Shown here: positions 1 to 8,695 of the stretch, piece by piece
How positions within the stretch are numbered: position 1 is the first letter of the stretch
How the letters are laid out: each line of letters opens with the position of its first letter
NCBI RefSeq assembly: GCF_030816935.1
Contig: NZ_JAUSYO010000001.1
Coordinates: 1,922,001 to 1,986,000, forward strand
DNA length: 64,000 nt
Source of the DNA: Arthrobacter sp. B3I9
GTDB lineage: Bacteria; Actinomycetota; Actinomycetes; Actinomycetales; Micrococcaceae
Reading direction: 5' to 3'
Notes under the pieces: model-generated
Seen by the model: the letters and a program-made list of their open reading frames with translations, nothing else
Databases searched by the model: none
What the model was told of the DNA's origin: nothing
Position numbers and translations under genes: made by a program

Positions 1-99
1 AGGCAGGGCCTGGAGTGCCGGAACTGCGGAACCCCGGTGGCGCTCACGGATCTTGGCGCCCGGAAACTCTACTGGTGCCCTGGATGCCAGCAGATTTGA
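1..99 (+). CDS. C-terminal end of an Fpg/Nei-family DNA glycosylase (partial)
   Basis: The first 32 codons of the window form the end of a reading frame that closes with TGA at 97-99. The peptide carries a zinc-finger pattern, C-x2-C then C-x2-C about 16 residues later (ECRNCG ... YWCPGC). This is the C-terminal zinc finger of formamidopyrimidine-DNA glycosylase / endonuclease VIII proteins, which bind DNA and excise oxidised bases. The catalytic N-terminal proline and the helix-two-turn-helix lie outside the window, so MutM (Fpg) cannot be separated from Nei. The family call rests only on this short finger. Confidence 0.7.
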   Translation, partial: RQGLECRNCGTPVALTDLGARKLYWCPGCQQI

Positions 100-138
100 G
101 CATGAACCCTTGACCCGCCCCGGGGCCGCCGTCGGCCT

Positions 139-198
139 ATCGATTGCTCCGTAACCGCCCTTTTGACCCGCGAGAAGGGCAGTTGTGGAGCAATCGAT
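139..198. repeat. Intergenic palindromic element, copy 1
   Basis: The arms ATCGATTGCTCC (139-150) and GGAGCAATCGAT (187-198) are perfect inverted repeats. Inside them AACCGCCCTT pairs with AAGGGCAGTT with one mismatch, giving a stem of about 24 bp with few mismatches. The same outer arms and the same inner motif occur at 43,921-44,033. No protein is encoded. It lies between a DNA-repair gene and the terminator of tRNA-Gly and behaves like a REP-type dispersed element. Confidence 0.75.
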
Positions 199-210
199 GG
201 GCCCGGGCGC

Positions 211-239
211 AAAAAAGCCCCTCCGGGGAGGGGCTTTTG
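211..239 (-). terminator. Rho-independent terminator of tRNA-Gly
   Basis: Read on the minus strand, AAAAGCCCCTCC and its complement form a GC-rich hairpin followed by a run of six T. It lies 14 bp beyond the 3' end of the minus-strand tRNA-Gly. On the plus strand the stem is followed by TTTTGC, so weak bidirectional use is possible. Confidence 0.8.
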
Positions 240-252
240 CTTCATATTTCGG

Positions 253-323
253 AGGGGACGACGGGAATCGAACCCGCGTAATCAGTTTGGAAGACTGAGG
301 CTTTACCATTAAGCTACGTCCCC
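253..323 (-). tRNA. tRNA-Gly (anticodon TCC)
   Basis: A 71-nt cloverleaf on the minus strand. The acceptor arms GGGGACG and CGTCCCC pair fully, the D arm is GCTT/AAGC, the anticodon stem is TCAGT/ACTGA with loop CTTCCAA, and the T loop is TTCGATT. The anticodon TCC reads GGA/GGG glycine codons. No CCA is encoded. A strong terminator follows at 211-239. Confidence 0.95.
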
Positions 324-471
324 GGGATCTTGACCGTCCTGCATTCCTGCTGCGCAGTCGGGCAAACTTCCGGGCGGCTGTTGAAGCCAGATACAACTAA
401 ACCTAATTCAGGGCCCCAGTGTCAAATGTGCAAATCCCCGCAGGATGACCGTAGACTGTTCTGTGCACTTA

Positions 472-546
472 CGGGGTGTAGCTCAGCTTGGCTAGAGCAC
501 CTGCTTTGGGAGCAGGAAGTCGCAGGTTCAAATCCTGTCACCCCGA
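472..546 (+). tRNA. tRNA-Pro (anticodon TGG)
   Basis: The acceptor arms CGGGGTG and CACCCCG pair fully. The anticodon stem CCTGC/GCAGG encloses the loop TTTGGGA, giving anticodon TGG for proline CCA/CCG codons. The T arm contains the canonical GGTTCAAAT segment. CCA is not encoded. The gene lies 68 bp upstream of tig and is read in the same direction. Confidence 0.95.
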
Positions 547-614
547 CTCTGCGGTTACGGCCCAGTTTGTGGCAAGGCAGAACCCAACCCCCTAAAACCA
601 GGAGTACTTAGACT

Positions 615-2015
615 GTGAAGAGCGCTGTCGAGAACCTCACCCCCACGCGGGTCAAGCTCAATGTTGAGGTCCCCTTTGAGGAATTGAAGCCCAGCATCGC
701 AGAGGCATACAAGACTGTTGCTTCGCAGATTCAGGTCCCCGGTTTCCGCAAGGGCAAAGTTCCCTCCAAGCTCATCGACCAGCGCGTCGGCCGCGGCTAC
801 GTGCTCGAGACTGCCATCAACGAGGGCCTCAACGGCTGGTACCAGGCCGCCGTGCAGGAAACCGGCATCCGCCCGCTGAGCCGCCCCGAGGTTGAAATCA
901 CCGAGGTTCCGGACCCGTCCGCCACCGACGGCGAGCTCAAGTTCCACGCCGAGGTTGATGTCCGTCCCGAGATCGAGCTGCCGGACTACGCCGGCATCAA
1001 GGTTGAGGTTGCCGCCGCTGAGTCCTCCGACGCCGACGTCGAGACCGCCCTGGACGAGCTCCGCGGCCGCTTCGGCACGCTGAAGACAGTCGACCGCCCT
1101 GCGGCCGACAAGGACTTCCTCACCATCGACATCGCAGCCTCCATCGACGGCGCCGAGGTCGACTCCGCTTCCGGACTGTCCTACCAGGTTGGTGCCGGCA
1201 CCATGCTCGAAGGCCTTGACGAGGCCGTCACCGGCCTCAGCGCCGACGAGGACGCCATCTTCGACACCACCCTCGTGGGCGGCGACCACGCCGGCGAAGC
1301 CGCGCAGGTCAAGGTTGTCGTCAAGGCCGTCAAGGAGCGCGAGCTTCCCGAGGCCAACGACGAGTTCGCCCAGCTGGCCTCCGAGTTCGACACCATGGCC
1401 GAGCTCCGTGAGGACCTCGCCAAGCAGGCCTCCGAATCCAAGGTCGTCGAGCAGGGCGTAGAAGCCCGCGACAAGGTCTTGGACAAGCTCGTTGAGCTCG
1501 TCGAGGTTCCCGTTCCGGACTCGGTCGTCGAAGAGCAGCTGGAGCAGCACTTCAGCGCCGAGAACTCCCACGGTGAAGGCGAGCACGACACCGAGGAGCA
1601 CCGCGCCGAGGTCCGCGCCAACACGGCCCGCTCCTTCCAGAACGAGATCATCCTTGACGCCATTGCGGAAAAGGAAGAAGTCAATGTCAGCCAGAACGAG
1701 CTGATCGACTACATCGTCACCACGGCCAGCCAGTACGGCATGGACCCGAACCAGTTCGCCCAGATCATCGATCAGAGCGGCCAGGTCCCCATGATGGTTT
1801 CCGAGGTCCGCCGCCGCAAGGCACTGGCGGTTGTCCTCGGCCAGGCCGAGGTCACCGACTCCGAGGGCAACACGGTTGACCTCAGCGACTTCGTCCGCCC
1901 CGGCGGCGAAGAGGCTCCGGTCGAAACCGAGGTTGAAGCCGGCGTCGAAGAGGAAACCTCCGAGGCAGCCCCCGCCGAGGCCAAGAATGACGACCCGGCG
2001 GCCGTGAAGTTCTAA
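615..2015 (+). CDS. tig: Trigger factor, ribosome-associated chaperone / peptidyl-prolyl isomerase
   Basis: The 466-residue product is the expected length for trigger factor. It binds the ribosome near the exit tunnel and shields nascent chains. The N-terminal ribosome-binding domain contains the signature [12 protein letters not shown] near residues 43-54, followed by an FKBP-like domain and a long helical C-terminal arm. The C-terminus ends in an acidic, Ala/Glu-rich tail common in actinobacterial homologues. The start is GTG at 615, preceded by AGGAG at 601-605. The clpP1-clpP2-clpX block downstream is the classic tig-clp arrangement. A terminator at 2,037-2,076 separates it from clpP1. 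Confidence 0.97.
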   Translation: MKSAVENLTPTRVKLNVEVPFEELKPSIAEAYKTVASQIQVPGFRKGKVPSKLIDQRVGRGYVLETAINEGLNGWYQAAVQETGIRPLSRPEVEITEVPDPSATDGELKFHAEVDVRPEIELPDYAGIKVEVAAAESSDADVETALDELRGRFGTLKTVDRPAADKDFLTIDIAASIDGAEVDSASGLSYQVGAGTMLEGLDEAVTGLSADEDAIFDTTLVGGDHAGEAAQVKVVVKAVKERELPEANDEFAQLASEFDTMAELREDLAKQASESKVVEQGVEARDKVLDKLVELVEVPVPDSVVEEQLEQHFSAENSHGEGEHDTEEHRAEVRANTARSFQNEIILDAIAEKEEVNVSQNELIDYIVTTASQYGMDPNQFAQIIDQSGQVPMMVSEVRRRKALAVVLGQAEVTDSEGNTVDLSDFVRPGGEEAPVETEVEAGVEEETSEAAPAEAKNDDPAAVKF

Positions 2016-2036
2016 CGGCAACCCGCCAGTACCACC

Positions 2037-2076
2037 GGCAGCCCTCGGATCCGTGATCCGGGGGCTGCCCCTTTTA
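2037..2076 (+). terminator. Terminator after tig
   Basis: GGCAGCCCTCGGATC and GATCCGGGGGCTGCC form a hairpin with a 3-nt loop, followed by CCTTTT. It lies 21 bp after the tig stop codon. Confidence 0.85.
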
Positions 2077-2220
2077 ACCCCCGTGCCGGCAATCGTGCGC
2101 CGTCAGCGAACAGCCCCGCGCCTGCGAACAAAGCGGCCTGGAAAACGGTTAGTGTCGCTATAGGAAAGTTCAGTGATGTCGTCCCGTGACGTCACCGTCG
2201 CCAGCGAGAGGTAAGTACAC

Positions 2221-2892
2221 ATGTCACAGCAAGCAGGGGCACCCCGGATGGCTACCGTCGATCCGGCCGCCCAGGATAACTACATTTACAACCGCCTGCT
2301 GAAAGAGCGCATCATCTGGCTCGGCTCCGAGGTCCGCGACGACAACGCCAACGCGATCTGCTCCCAGCTCCTGCTGCTTTCGGCGGAGAACCCTGAACGG
2401 GATATCTACCTTTACATCAACTCACCCGGCGGCTCCGTCACCGCCGGCATGGCGATCTACGACACCATGCAGTTCATCCCGAACGACGTCGTGACGGTTG
2501 CAACCGGCCTTGCCGCCTCGATGGGGCAGTTCCTGCTCTCCTCGGGCACCAAGGGCAAGCGCTACGCCACCCCCAACGCCCGCATCCTGATGCACCAGCC
2601 CTCGGGCGGCATCGGCGGCACGGCCTCGGACATCAAGATCCAGGCCGAGCTGATCCTGCACATGAAGAAGGTCATGGCCGAGCTCACCGCGGACCAGACC
2701 GGCCAGACGGTTGAAACCATCCTCAAGGACAACGACCGCGACAAGTGGTTCACGGCCAAGGAAGCCCTCGACTACGGCTTCTTCGACAAGATCGCGGCGC
2801 ACGCGGGATCCGTGGCCGGCGGCGGCGGAACCAATGCCAACGGCAATGACGCTGCCTCCGGCAACGGCGCTGCGGCAGCCACCGAGAACTGA
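2221..2892 (+). CDS. clpP1: ATP-dependent Clp protease proteolytic subunit 1
   Basis: This 223-residue protein is the first of two adjacent ClpP serine peptidases. The motifs are textbook: GLAASMGQF places the catalytic serine at residue 100 and LMHQPSGG the catalytic histidine at residue 125; the oxyanion loop is in [10 protein letters not shown] Gly/Asn/Ala-rich tail of about 25 residues extends past the ClpP fold. In actinobacteria two different ClpP rings assemble into one mixed tetradecamer capped by ClpX or ClpC. The start ATG at 2,221 follows GAGAGG at a suitable spacing. The clpP2 start is 38 bp past its stop, so the pair is probably co-transcribed. Confidence 0.96.
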   Translation: MSQQAGAPRMATVDPAAQDNYIYNRLLKERIIWLGSEVRDDNANAICSQLLLLSAENPERDIYLYINSPGGSVTAGMAIYDTMQFIPNDVVTVATGLAASMGQFLLSSGTKGKRYATPNARILMHQPSGGIGGTASDIKIQAELILHMKKVMAELTADQTGQTVETILKDNDRDKWFTAKEALDYGFFDKIAAHAGSVAGGGGTNANGNDAASGNGAAAATEN

Positions 2893-2930
2893 CCGGCACT
2901 CAGACAGCAATGAATTCAGGAGCAATGAAC

Positions 2931-3590
2931 ATGAACTACAACTTCGGTTCGACTGCCGGTAACCTGCCGAGCAGCCGCTACGTGCTGCCGCAGTTCGAAG
3001 AGCGCACCCCCTACGGCTTCAAGCGCCAGGACCCGTACACCAAGCTGTTCGAGGACCGCATCATCTTCCTCGGCGTCCAGGTTGACGACGCCTCGGCCGA
3101 TGACGTGATGGCCCAGCTGCTGGTGCTCGAGTCCACCGACCCGGACCGCGACATCACGCTCTACATCAACTCCCCGGGCGGCTCCTTCACCGCCATGACC
3201 GCGATCTACGACACGATGACCTACATCCGCCCGGAGATCCAGACCGTCTGCCTCGGCCAGGCCGCCAGCGCCGCCGCCGTGCTGCTCGCAGCCGGAACGC
3301 CGGGCAAGCGCCTCGCACTGCCGAACGCCCGCGTCCTGATCCACCAGCCCTCCCTGTCCGGCGGACAGGGCGGCCAGGCCTCCGACCTGGAGATCCAGGC
3401 CGCAGAGGTCATGCGGATGCGGTCCTGGCTCGAAGAGACCCTTGCCAAGCACTCCGGCCGGACGCCGGAACAGGTCAACAACGACATCGAGCGGGACAAG
3501 ATCCTCACCGCCGCCGAGGCCATGCAGTACGGCCTGATCGACCAGGTGCTGGACTCCCGCAAGATCAAGTCCCAGGCCATCAGCAGGTAG
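2931..3590 (+). CDS. clpP2: ATP-dependent Clp protease proteolytic subunit 2
   Basis: Second ClpP paralogue, 219 residues from the chosen start. The catalytic serine is in [11 protein letters not shown] (residue 113) and the histidine in [10 protein letters not shown] (residue 138). Three ATGs lie close together at 2,910, 2,925 and 2,931. I chose 2,931 because AGGAG at 2,918-2,922 is then 8 nt upstream; the other two leave no usable Shine-Dalgarno. The product is expected to form the second heptameric ring with ClpP1. A hairpin at 3,619-3,663 follows and clpX has its own leader. Confidence 0.95.
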   Translation: MNYNFGSTAGNLPSSRYVLPQFEERTPYGFKRQDPYTKLFEDRIIFLGVQVDDASADDVMAQLLVLESTDPDRDITLYINSPGGSFTAMTAIYDTMTYIRPEIQTVCLGQAASAAAVLLAAGTPGKRLALPNARVLIHQPSLSGGQGGQASDLEIQAAEVMRMRSWLEETLAKHSGRTPEQVNNDIERDKILTAAEAMQYGLIDQVLDSRKIKSQAISR

Positions 3591-3618
3591 CAATTTCACC
3601 TGGCAACCGCCAGTTATC

Positions 3619-3663
3619 GACGCCGGTGCGGCTCACCCCAAATGGCCGCACCGGCGTCGGCTT
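3619..3663 (+). terminator. Probable terminator between clpP2 and clpX
   Basis: GACGCCGGTGCGG and CCGCACCGGCGTC are perfect 13-bp arms around a 14-nt loop. The following GGCTTTCC is a weak U tract, so termination may be partial. Confidence 0.65.
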
Positions 3664-3738
3664 TCCACCCAACAGGCCCAAAGTGACCTAGAGTGGAACA
3701 TGTCACAGGCACCAGCAAGATATTAAAGGGGTTCACAT

Positions 3739-5019
3739 ATGGCTCGGATTGGCGAGAGCACCGATCTGCTGAAGTGTTCTTTCTGCGGGAAGAGCCAGAA
3801 GCAGGTCCGGAAGCTCATTGCCGGGCCCGGCGTCTACATCTGCGATGAGTGCATTGAACTCTGCAACGAGATCATTGAAGAAGAACTCGCAGAAGTCGCC
3901 GATCTGGGCAGTTTCGAACTGCCCAAGCCCCGCGAAATCTTTGACTTCCTGCAGGAATACGTCATCGGCCAGGAACCGGCCAAGCGGTCCCTCGCAGTGG
4001 CCGTGTACAACCACTACAAACGCATCCAGGCCGGGCACGCGCCGAAGAGCGGCAACCTCGCCGAAGGCGGCCACCACGACGACGTCGAGATCGCCAAGTC
4101 GAACATCCTCCTGATCGGACCCACCGGCTGCGGCAAGACCTACCTTGCCCAGACCCTGGCCCGCCGCCTCAACGTCCCGTTCGCGGTGGCCGATGCGACG
4201 GCCCTCACCGAGGCCGGCTATGTGGGCGAGGACGTGGAAAACATCCTCCTGAAGCTCATCCAGGCCGCTGACTATGACGTCAAGAAGGCCGAACAGGGCA
4301 TCATCTACATCGACGAGATCGACAAGATCTCGCGCAAGAGCGAAAACCCCTCCATCACCCGGGATGTTTCCGGTGAGGGCGTCCAGCAGGCCCTCCTGAA
4401 GATCCTGGAAGGCACCGTCGCCTCGGTGCCGCCGCAGGGCGGACGCAAGCACCCGCACCAGGAATTCATCCAGATCGACACCACGAACGTGCTGTTCATC
4501 GTCGCCGGCGCCTTTGCCGGGCTCGAGGAAATCATCGGATCACGTTCGGGGCGCAAGGGCATCGGCTTCGGCGCCCCGCTCAACGAGGCCAAGAACAACG
4601 CCGACTCCTACGGCGAGGTCATGCCCGAGGACCTGCTGAAGTTCGGCCTCATTCCGGAATTCATCGGCAGGCTTCCGGTCATCACCACCGTCTCCAACCT
4701 GGACCGGTCGGCACTGATCCAGATCCTGTCCACTCCCAAGAACGCCCTCGTCAAGCAGTACCAGAAGATGTTCCAGCTCGACGGCGTCGAGCTGGTCTTC
4801 GATGACGAGGCCCTCAACACCATCGCCGACCAGGCCCTCGAGCGCGGCACCGGCGCCCGTGGCCTCCGGGCGATCATCGAGGAAGTCCTGCTGCCGGTGA
4901 TGTTCGACCTGCCCAGCCGCGATGACATCGCCACCGTCGTCATCACCGAAGAGGTCGTGTCCCAAAAAGCGCAGCCGACGATGATCCCGCACGACGTGAA
5001 GCGCCGTAAGTCCGCCTGA
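3739..5019 (+). CDS. clpX: ATP-dependent Clp protease ATP-binding subunit ClpX
   Basis: The 426-residue product is a AAA+ unfoldase that selects substrates and feeds them to ClpP. The N-terminal zinc-binding domain has Cys13, Cys16, Cys35 and Cys38 (CSFC ... CDEC). The Walker A motif GPTGCGKT is at residues 127-134 and Walker B is IIYIDEIDK. The ClpP-docking IGF-type loop is seen as KGIGFGAP. The ATG at 3,739 follows AAAGGGG. Length and order of motifs are standard. A strong terminator closes the clp block at 5,036-5,079. Confidence 0.97.
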   Translation: MARIGESTDLLKCSFCGKSQKQVRKLIAGPGVYICDECIELCNEIIEEELAEVADLGSFELPKPREIFDFLQEYVIGQEPAKRSLAVAVYNHYKRIQAGHAPKSGNLAEGGHHDDVEIAKSNILLIGPTGCGKTYLAQTLARRLNVPFAVADATALTEAGYVGEDVENILLKLIQAADYDVKKAEQGIIYIDEIDKISRKSENPSITRDVSGEGVQQALLKILEGTVASVPPQGGRKHPHQEFIQIDTTNVLFIVAGAFAGLEEIIGSRSGRKGIGFGAPLNEAKNNADSYGEVMPEDLLKFGLIPEFIGRLPVITTVSNLDRSALIQILSTPKNALVKQYQKMFQLDGVELVFDDEALNTIADQALERGTGARGLRAIIEEVLLPVMFDLPSRDDIATVVITEEVVSQKAQPTMIPHDVKRRKSA

Positions 5020-5035
5020 CCCGGAATAAAACCGC

Positions 5036-5079
5036 CGCACCGGGCGCTGTCTCCTATGACGCGCCCGGTGCGCTTTTTT
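5036..5079 (+). terminator. Rho-independent terminator of clpX
   Basis: CGCACCGGGCGC and GCGCCCGGTGCG form a perfect 12-bp stem followed by CTTTTTT. Confidence 0.92.
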
Positions 5080-5108
5080 CCCGCAGACATCCTTTCCCGC
5101 AGACATCC
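5077..5108 (+). repeat. Perfect 16-bp tandem duplication before the next gene
   Basis: TTTCCCGCAGACATCC occurs twice in direct tandem (5,077-5,092 and 5,093-5,108). It begins inside the T tract of the clpX terminator and ends just before the AAGGAG ribosome-binding site of the gene at 5,123. Confidence 0.9.
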
Positions 5109-5122
5109 TTAAGGAGAACACT

Positions 5123-5740
5123 GTGCCTGAAACCACGAGCAACAAGGCAGACTTCTGGTTTGATCCGATGTGCCCCTTCGCCTGGGTCACGTCCCGCTGG
5201 GTCGGCGAGGTGGAGAACGTCCGGGACATCGACACCGAGTGGCACGTCATGAGCCTCGCCGTGCTGAACGAGGGCCGCGACGAGCTGCCGGAGCAGTACA
5301 AGGAGTTTCTGACCAAGGCCTGGGCTCCGGTGCGCGTTATCGTGGCGGCGGCGGAAAAGCACGGAGCCGAGTACATCAAGCCGCTTTACGACGCCATGGG
5401 CACCAAGATCCACAACGAAGGCAACAAGGACATCGACGAGGTCATCGCCAAGTCCCTCGCCGAGGCGGGCCTTCCGCCGGAACTCGCGGCGGCCGGGCAG
5501 AGCGATGAATTCGACCAGCAGCTCCGTGCCAGCCACGAGGCCGGCATCACCCTGGTGGGCCAGGACGTCGGCACGCCGGTCGTCGCCTTCAACGGCACCG
5601 CTTTCTTCGGCCCGGTCCTGACCCGTATTCCCCGCGGCGAGGACGCCGGCCGGATCTGGGACGCCACGGTGACCCTTGCGTCATTCCCGTACTTCTTCGA
5701 GATCAAGCGCAGCCGTACCGAAAGCCCCGAGTTCAACTAG
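5123..5740 (+). CDS. DsbA-fold oxidoreductase, homologue of mycothiol-dependent nitroreductase Rv2466c, with a one-cysteine active site
   Basis: The 205-residue protein matches my recollection of mycobacterial Rv2466c along its length (for example DFWFDPMCP, EWHVMSLAVLNE, EVIAKSLAEAGLP, FFGPVLTRIPRGE). That family has a thioredoxin/DsbA fold with an inserted helical domain and uses mycothiol for reduction. The family active site is CPWC; here residues 17-20 read CPFA, so the resolving cysteine is alanine. A one-cysteine enzyme would need a mixed disulfide with mycothiol rather than an internal dithiol. The start is GTG at 5,123 with AAGGAG 7 nt upstream. A perfect hairpin terminator follows, so the gene is probably monocistronic. 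Confidence 0.85.
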   Translation: MPETTSNKADFWFDPMCPFAWVTSRWVGEVENVRDIDTEWHVMSLAVLNEGRDELPEQYKEFLTKAWAPVRVIVAAAEKHGAEYIKPLYDAMGTKIHNEGNKDIDEVIAKSLAEAGLPPELAAAGQSDEFDQQLRASHEAGITLVGQDVGTPVVAFNGTAFFGPVLTRIPRGEDAGRIWDATVTLASFPYFFEIKRSRTESPEFN

Positions 5741-5770
5741 GCCGGTTTCAGGCCCTTACCCGTCCCGCAA

Positions 5771-5816
5771 GAGCCCCGGGAGAACTACTGTCATGTAGTT
5801 CTCCCGGGGCTCTTGT
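5771..5816 (+). terminator. Terminator, perfect 18-bp stem
   Basis: GAGCCCCGGGAGAACTAC and its exact complement enclose a 6-nt loop and are followed by TTGTG. Both strands could use it. Confidence 0.85.
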
Positions 5817-5889
5817 GCAGGAGAAACCACGGGACGACAATTGAACTTACCCACTTCGAAAGAAGCGGGACGCAGGAACCAAAGATTCA

Positions 5890-6056
5890 GTGACATTCAT
5901 CTGCCGCAGCCTTCGGCAAAGACAGATGAAGGCTATGAGTGACGACGTAGTAAGACCTGAAAATCCAAGGATCCCGCCAGATTGTCAAAGACGTCACGAG
6001 ACAACCGAAAAGTCGAAGCCCCACCGACGGCAAAACGCTGATGGGGCTTCCCCTTT
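5890..6056 (+). ncRNA. Possible small RNA in a 420-bp intergenic stretch
   Basis: No convincing gene lies between 5,741 and 6,160. TTCATCTG and CAGATGAA form a hairpin at about 5,896-5,932 with an inner GCCG/CGGC. Further on, GAAGCCCCA (6,015-6,023) and TGGGGCTTC (6,042-6,050) form a terminator-like hairpin followed by CCCCTTTG. A structured transcript ending at that hairpin is possible. An 86-codon frame across the region (5,890-6,150) has no recognisable protein features. This is a low-confidence call made from structure only. Confidence 0.25.
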
Positions 6057-6160
6057 GCCCTCAAGAGTTCGACCCGCGGTGCCAGCCCACCGCGGGGCCA
6101 GCCCGGGACAGCGGGGTCAGGGTGGGATGAGCAGTGAGCATGAGCAATGAGCACTGACCG

Positions 6161-8002
6161 ATGAGCAGCGAGCCGATCGCTGATTACGCCCTGTTGTCCG
6201 ACTGCTGCTCCGCAGCCCTGGTCAGTGCCGCCGGCTCGGTGGACTGGCTCTGCTTCCCGCGGTTCGACAGCCCGTCGGTGTTCGGCCGGATCCTGGGCCG
6301 CGACGCGGGGTTCTGGTCCGTCCGCCCGGTGGGCGACCACACCTCGACGCGGCGCTACCTCGGGTCCACCCTCGTCCTGGAGACCACCCACACGGCCCCG
6401 GGCGGCGTCCTCACGGTCACCGACGCCCTGGTGCTTGGCGACGGCAAGCGGGGCCACGACCTCGGCGCGGATTCCCCGGGCACCCTGTTGCGCCAGGTCG
6501 CCTGCACGGAGGGCTCCGTCGACGTCGAGATCGTCATCAGTGCCCGCCCCGGCTACGCGCTGGCCCCGCCGCTGGTGGGCGTCACCCAGGGCGGGATCCA
6601 TTTCAGGGCCGGGGAGTCCGGGTTGTCCTTCTCCACGCCGGTGTCCTTTGAACTCACCGCGGACGCCGCACGTGCGGGCCTGGACCTGCGTGCGGGAGAC
6701 GTCACCGGCTTTGCGGTCTCCTTCCAGGCCGACGGATCCAGGGAGCCGGTGTTCTGGAGCCAGGCGGAGATCACACGGCGGCTGGAGGACACCGTGCAGG
6801 GCTGGACGAGCTGGGCCGAGCTGCACCAGAACTACCAGGGCCCGTGGCGGGACCTGGTGGCCTGCAGCGGACGGATCCTCCAGGCCCTGACCTATTATCC
6901 GACCGGGGCCATCGTTGCCGCACCGACGACGTCCCTCCCCGAAGTGGCGGGCGGGACGCGCAACTGGGACTACCGCTACAGCTGGATCCGGGACGCAAGC
7001 ATGACGCTGCAGGCGCTCTGGGTTGCGGCTTGCCCGGACGAGGCGGGAAAGTTCTTCCAGTTCCTGGCTACGGAGGCCGCAAGCCAGCTTGCATCCGGCG
7101 AGGAACTGCAGATCATGTTCGGCGTCGGCGGCGAACGTGAGCTGCCCGAACGCGAGCTGGCGCACCTGCCGGGCTGGCGGGGAAGCTCTCCGGTCCGGGT
7201 GGGCAACGGCGCCTGGAACCAGCGCCAGCTCGATGTCTACGGTGAACTGCTCGACGCCGCCGCCACCCTGCCCGAATATCTCGCCGAACTGCCACCGGAC
7301 ACCCGGATGTTCCTCGCCGACGCCGCGGACGCCGCGGCCGCCCGCTGGCAGAGTACTGACAACGGCATCTGGGAAGTCCGCGGGGAACAGCGGCATTACC
7401 TGCACTCGAAGCTCCTGTGCTGGGTGGCCCTCGACCGGGCCATCAGCCTCGCAGGGCTCCTGCAGTCGGAGGACAAGGTCCCGCAGTGGACGGAATCACG
7501 GGACCGGATTGCGGCATCCATCCGGACCGAGGGGTGGAGCGAGGCTGCGAAGGCCTACACGCAGTCCTATGGCTCGGAGGATCTCGACGCCTCGGCCCTG
7601 ATGCTGTCCATCGTCGGCTTCCTGCCGCCTGATGACCCGCGGATGCTCGCCACGATCGAAGCCATCGAACAGCGGCTCACCGATCCCCGCGGCCTGGTCT
7701 ACCGCTACCGTTCGGACGATGGTTTTCCGGGGGAGGAGGGCACGTTCATGCTCTGCACCTTCTGGCTGGCCCACGCCCTCGCCCTTGCCGGGCGGACGGA
7801 CCGGGCCCGGGCGGTGTTTGAACGGGCTGCAGCATTTGCCACGGACCTGGGCCTGCTGGCCGAGGAAGTGGCCCCGGACAGCAGCGAGCTGCTCGGAAAC
7901 TTTCCCCAGGCGTTCAGCCACATCGGGCTGGTCAACGCCGCCTGGGCCATCAGCGAGGCTGAGGCGCGGGGCCGGCGCGGAACAGGAAGAGGAGACCAAT
8001 GA
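6161..8002 (+). CDS. Glycoside hydrolase family 15 protein (glucoamylase/trehalase-like)
   Basis: The 613-residue protein opens with IADYALLSDCCSAALVS and GSVDWLCFPRFDSPSVFG, the standard N-terminal beta-domain signature of actinobacterial GH15 proteins. The catalytic (alpha/alpha)6 barrel follows, with GGTRNWDYRYSWIRDAS near residues 260-280 and a conserved C-terminal FPQAFSHIGLVNAAW. The family includes glucoamylases, glucodextranases and mycobacterial trehalases, so a soluble alpha-glucan or trehalose substrate is likely but not decided by sequence. No signal peptide is seen, so it should act in the cytoplasm. Several nearby ATGs are out of frame or run into stops, leaving 6,161 as the start. 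Its stop overlaps the next start (ATGA). Confidence 0.9.
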   Translation: MSSEPIADYALLSDCCSAALVSAAGSVDWLCFPRFDSPSVFGRILGRDAGFWSVRPVGDHTSTRRYLGSTLVLETTHTAPGGVLTVTDALVLGDGKRGHDLGADSPGTLLRQVACTEGSVDVEIVISARPGYALAPPLVGVTQGGIHFRAGESGLSFSTPVSFELTADAARAGLDLRAGDVTGFAVSFQADGSREPVFWSQAEITRRLEDTVQGWTSWAELHQNYQGPWRDLVACSGRILQALTYYPTGAIVAAPTTSLPEVAGGTRNWDYRYSWIRDASMTLQALWVAACPDEAGKFFQFLATEAASQLASGEELQIMFGVGGERELPERELAHLPGWRGSSPVRVGNGAWNQRQLDVYGELLDAAATLPEYLAELPPDTRMFLADAADAAAARWQSTDNGIWEVRGEQRHYLHSKLLCWVALDRAISLAGLLQSEDKVPQWTESRDRIAASIRTEGWSEAAKAYTQSYGSEDLDASALMLSIVGFLPPDDPRMLATIEAIEQRLTDPRGLVYRYRSDDGFPGEEGTFMLCTFWLAHALALAGRTDRARAVFERAAAFATDLGLLAEEVAPDSSELLGNFPQAFSHIGLVNAAWAISEAEARGRRGTGRGDQ

Positions 8003-8592
8003 CCAGTGAGAATACCGTCCTCGGGCTTCTGGAGCGCGCGCTCGCCCAGATGCAGGCCGTCATCGCCGCGATCCGCGCCGAGGAGTCCGGGTTGCCAACA
8101 CCCTGCACAGACTGGGATGTGCAGGCACTGGTACGGCACCTTGTGACGCAGGATCTGCCCCACTTCATCGAATCCGCCCGCGGCGGGACACCGGACTGGA
8201 CCTCGCCGCCGGGGGACCCCGGCACCGACTGGGCGGGCGCGTTTGCCGAAGGCGCCCGGCAGCTGCTGCGTACCTGGGCCGCCCAGGACCTCGACAGGCC
8301 GGTCACCGGACCGGGTGGCGCGCAGGCGCCCCTGCTGGGGCGCGCCGACCTGCAGATCAGTGAACTGGCCATGCACTCCTGGGACCTGGCCATGGCCACT
8401 GCTGCGGAGGTTGACCTGGACCCGGAACTTGCCGAGCACGGCCTGGCCTGGTCCAGGAGCACGCTGCGGCCCGAGTACCGGGGGCCCGACAAGGCGTTTG
8501 GCCTGGAGGTTCCGGTTCCGGAGGATGCTCCGGCATATGTCCGGCTCGCCGGCTGGTTCGGCCGCGATCCGTTCTGGAGCGCCCGGCCCTGA
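7999..8592 (+). CDS. TIGR03086-type metal-binding protein (DinB / mycothiol-dependent isomerase fold)
   Basis: The 197-residue protein has the N-terminal four-helix-bundle pattern of the actinobacterial TIGR03086 family, including TPCTDWDVQALVRHLV, and a conserved ELAMHSWDLAMAT segment with the usual metal-ligand histidine. Related proteins such as mycothiol-dependent maleylpyruvate isomerase use mycothiol or a divalent metal, but most members have no known substrate. Its ATG overlaps the stop of the GH15 gene by 4 bp, which indicates translational coupling. Whether the two proteins share a pathway cannot be told from sequence. Confidence 0.8.
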   Translation: MTSENTVLGLLERALAQMQAVIAAIRAEESGLPTPCTDWDVQALVRHLVTQDLPHFIESARGGTPDWTSPPGDPGTDWAGAFAEGARQLLRTWAAQDLDRPVTGPGGAQAPLLGRADLQISELAMHSWDLAMATAAEVDLDPELAEHGLAWSRSTLRPEYRGPDKAFGLEVPVPEDAPAYVRLAGWFGRDPFWSARP

Positions 8593-8627
8593 CCACGGTG
8601 GGGAACCCGGCCCCGGCAGGTCAGGGG

Positions 8628-8672
8628 CCAAAGCAAAGGCGCCGCCCAGGACAAGAGTCCCGGACAGCGCCT
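8628..8672 (-). terminator. Terminator of valS
   Basis: On the minus strand GGCGC-GTCC-GGAC pairs with GTCC-GGGC-GCGCC in an interrupted stem, followed by TTTGCTTTGG. It lies 24 bp beyond the valS stop. The convergent gene ends at 8,592. Confidence 0.65.
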
Positions 8673-8695
8673 CAGCTCGAACGTTCCGTTTGCGG

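Noticed and set aside
555..2021. Long open frame (488 codons) on the minus strand opposite tig
   Set aside because: It mirrors trigger factor exactly, has an unnatural Leu/Gly/Val-rich composition and no ribosome site. It is a high-GC shadow frame.
2120..2200. Possible ClgR operator upstream of clpP1 (GTGTCGCTATAGGAAAG)
   Set aside because: It only half matches the CGC...GCG palindrome reported for ClgR sites, so I do not list it as a feature.
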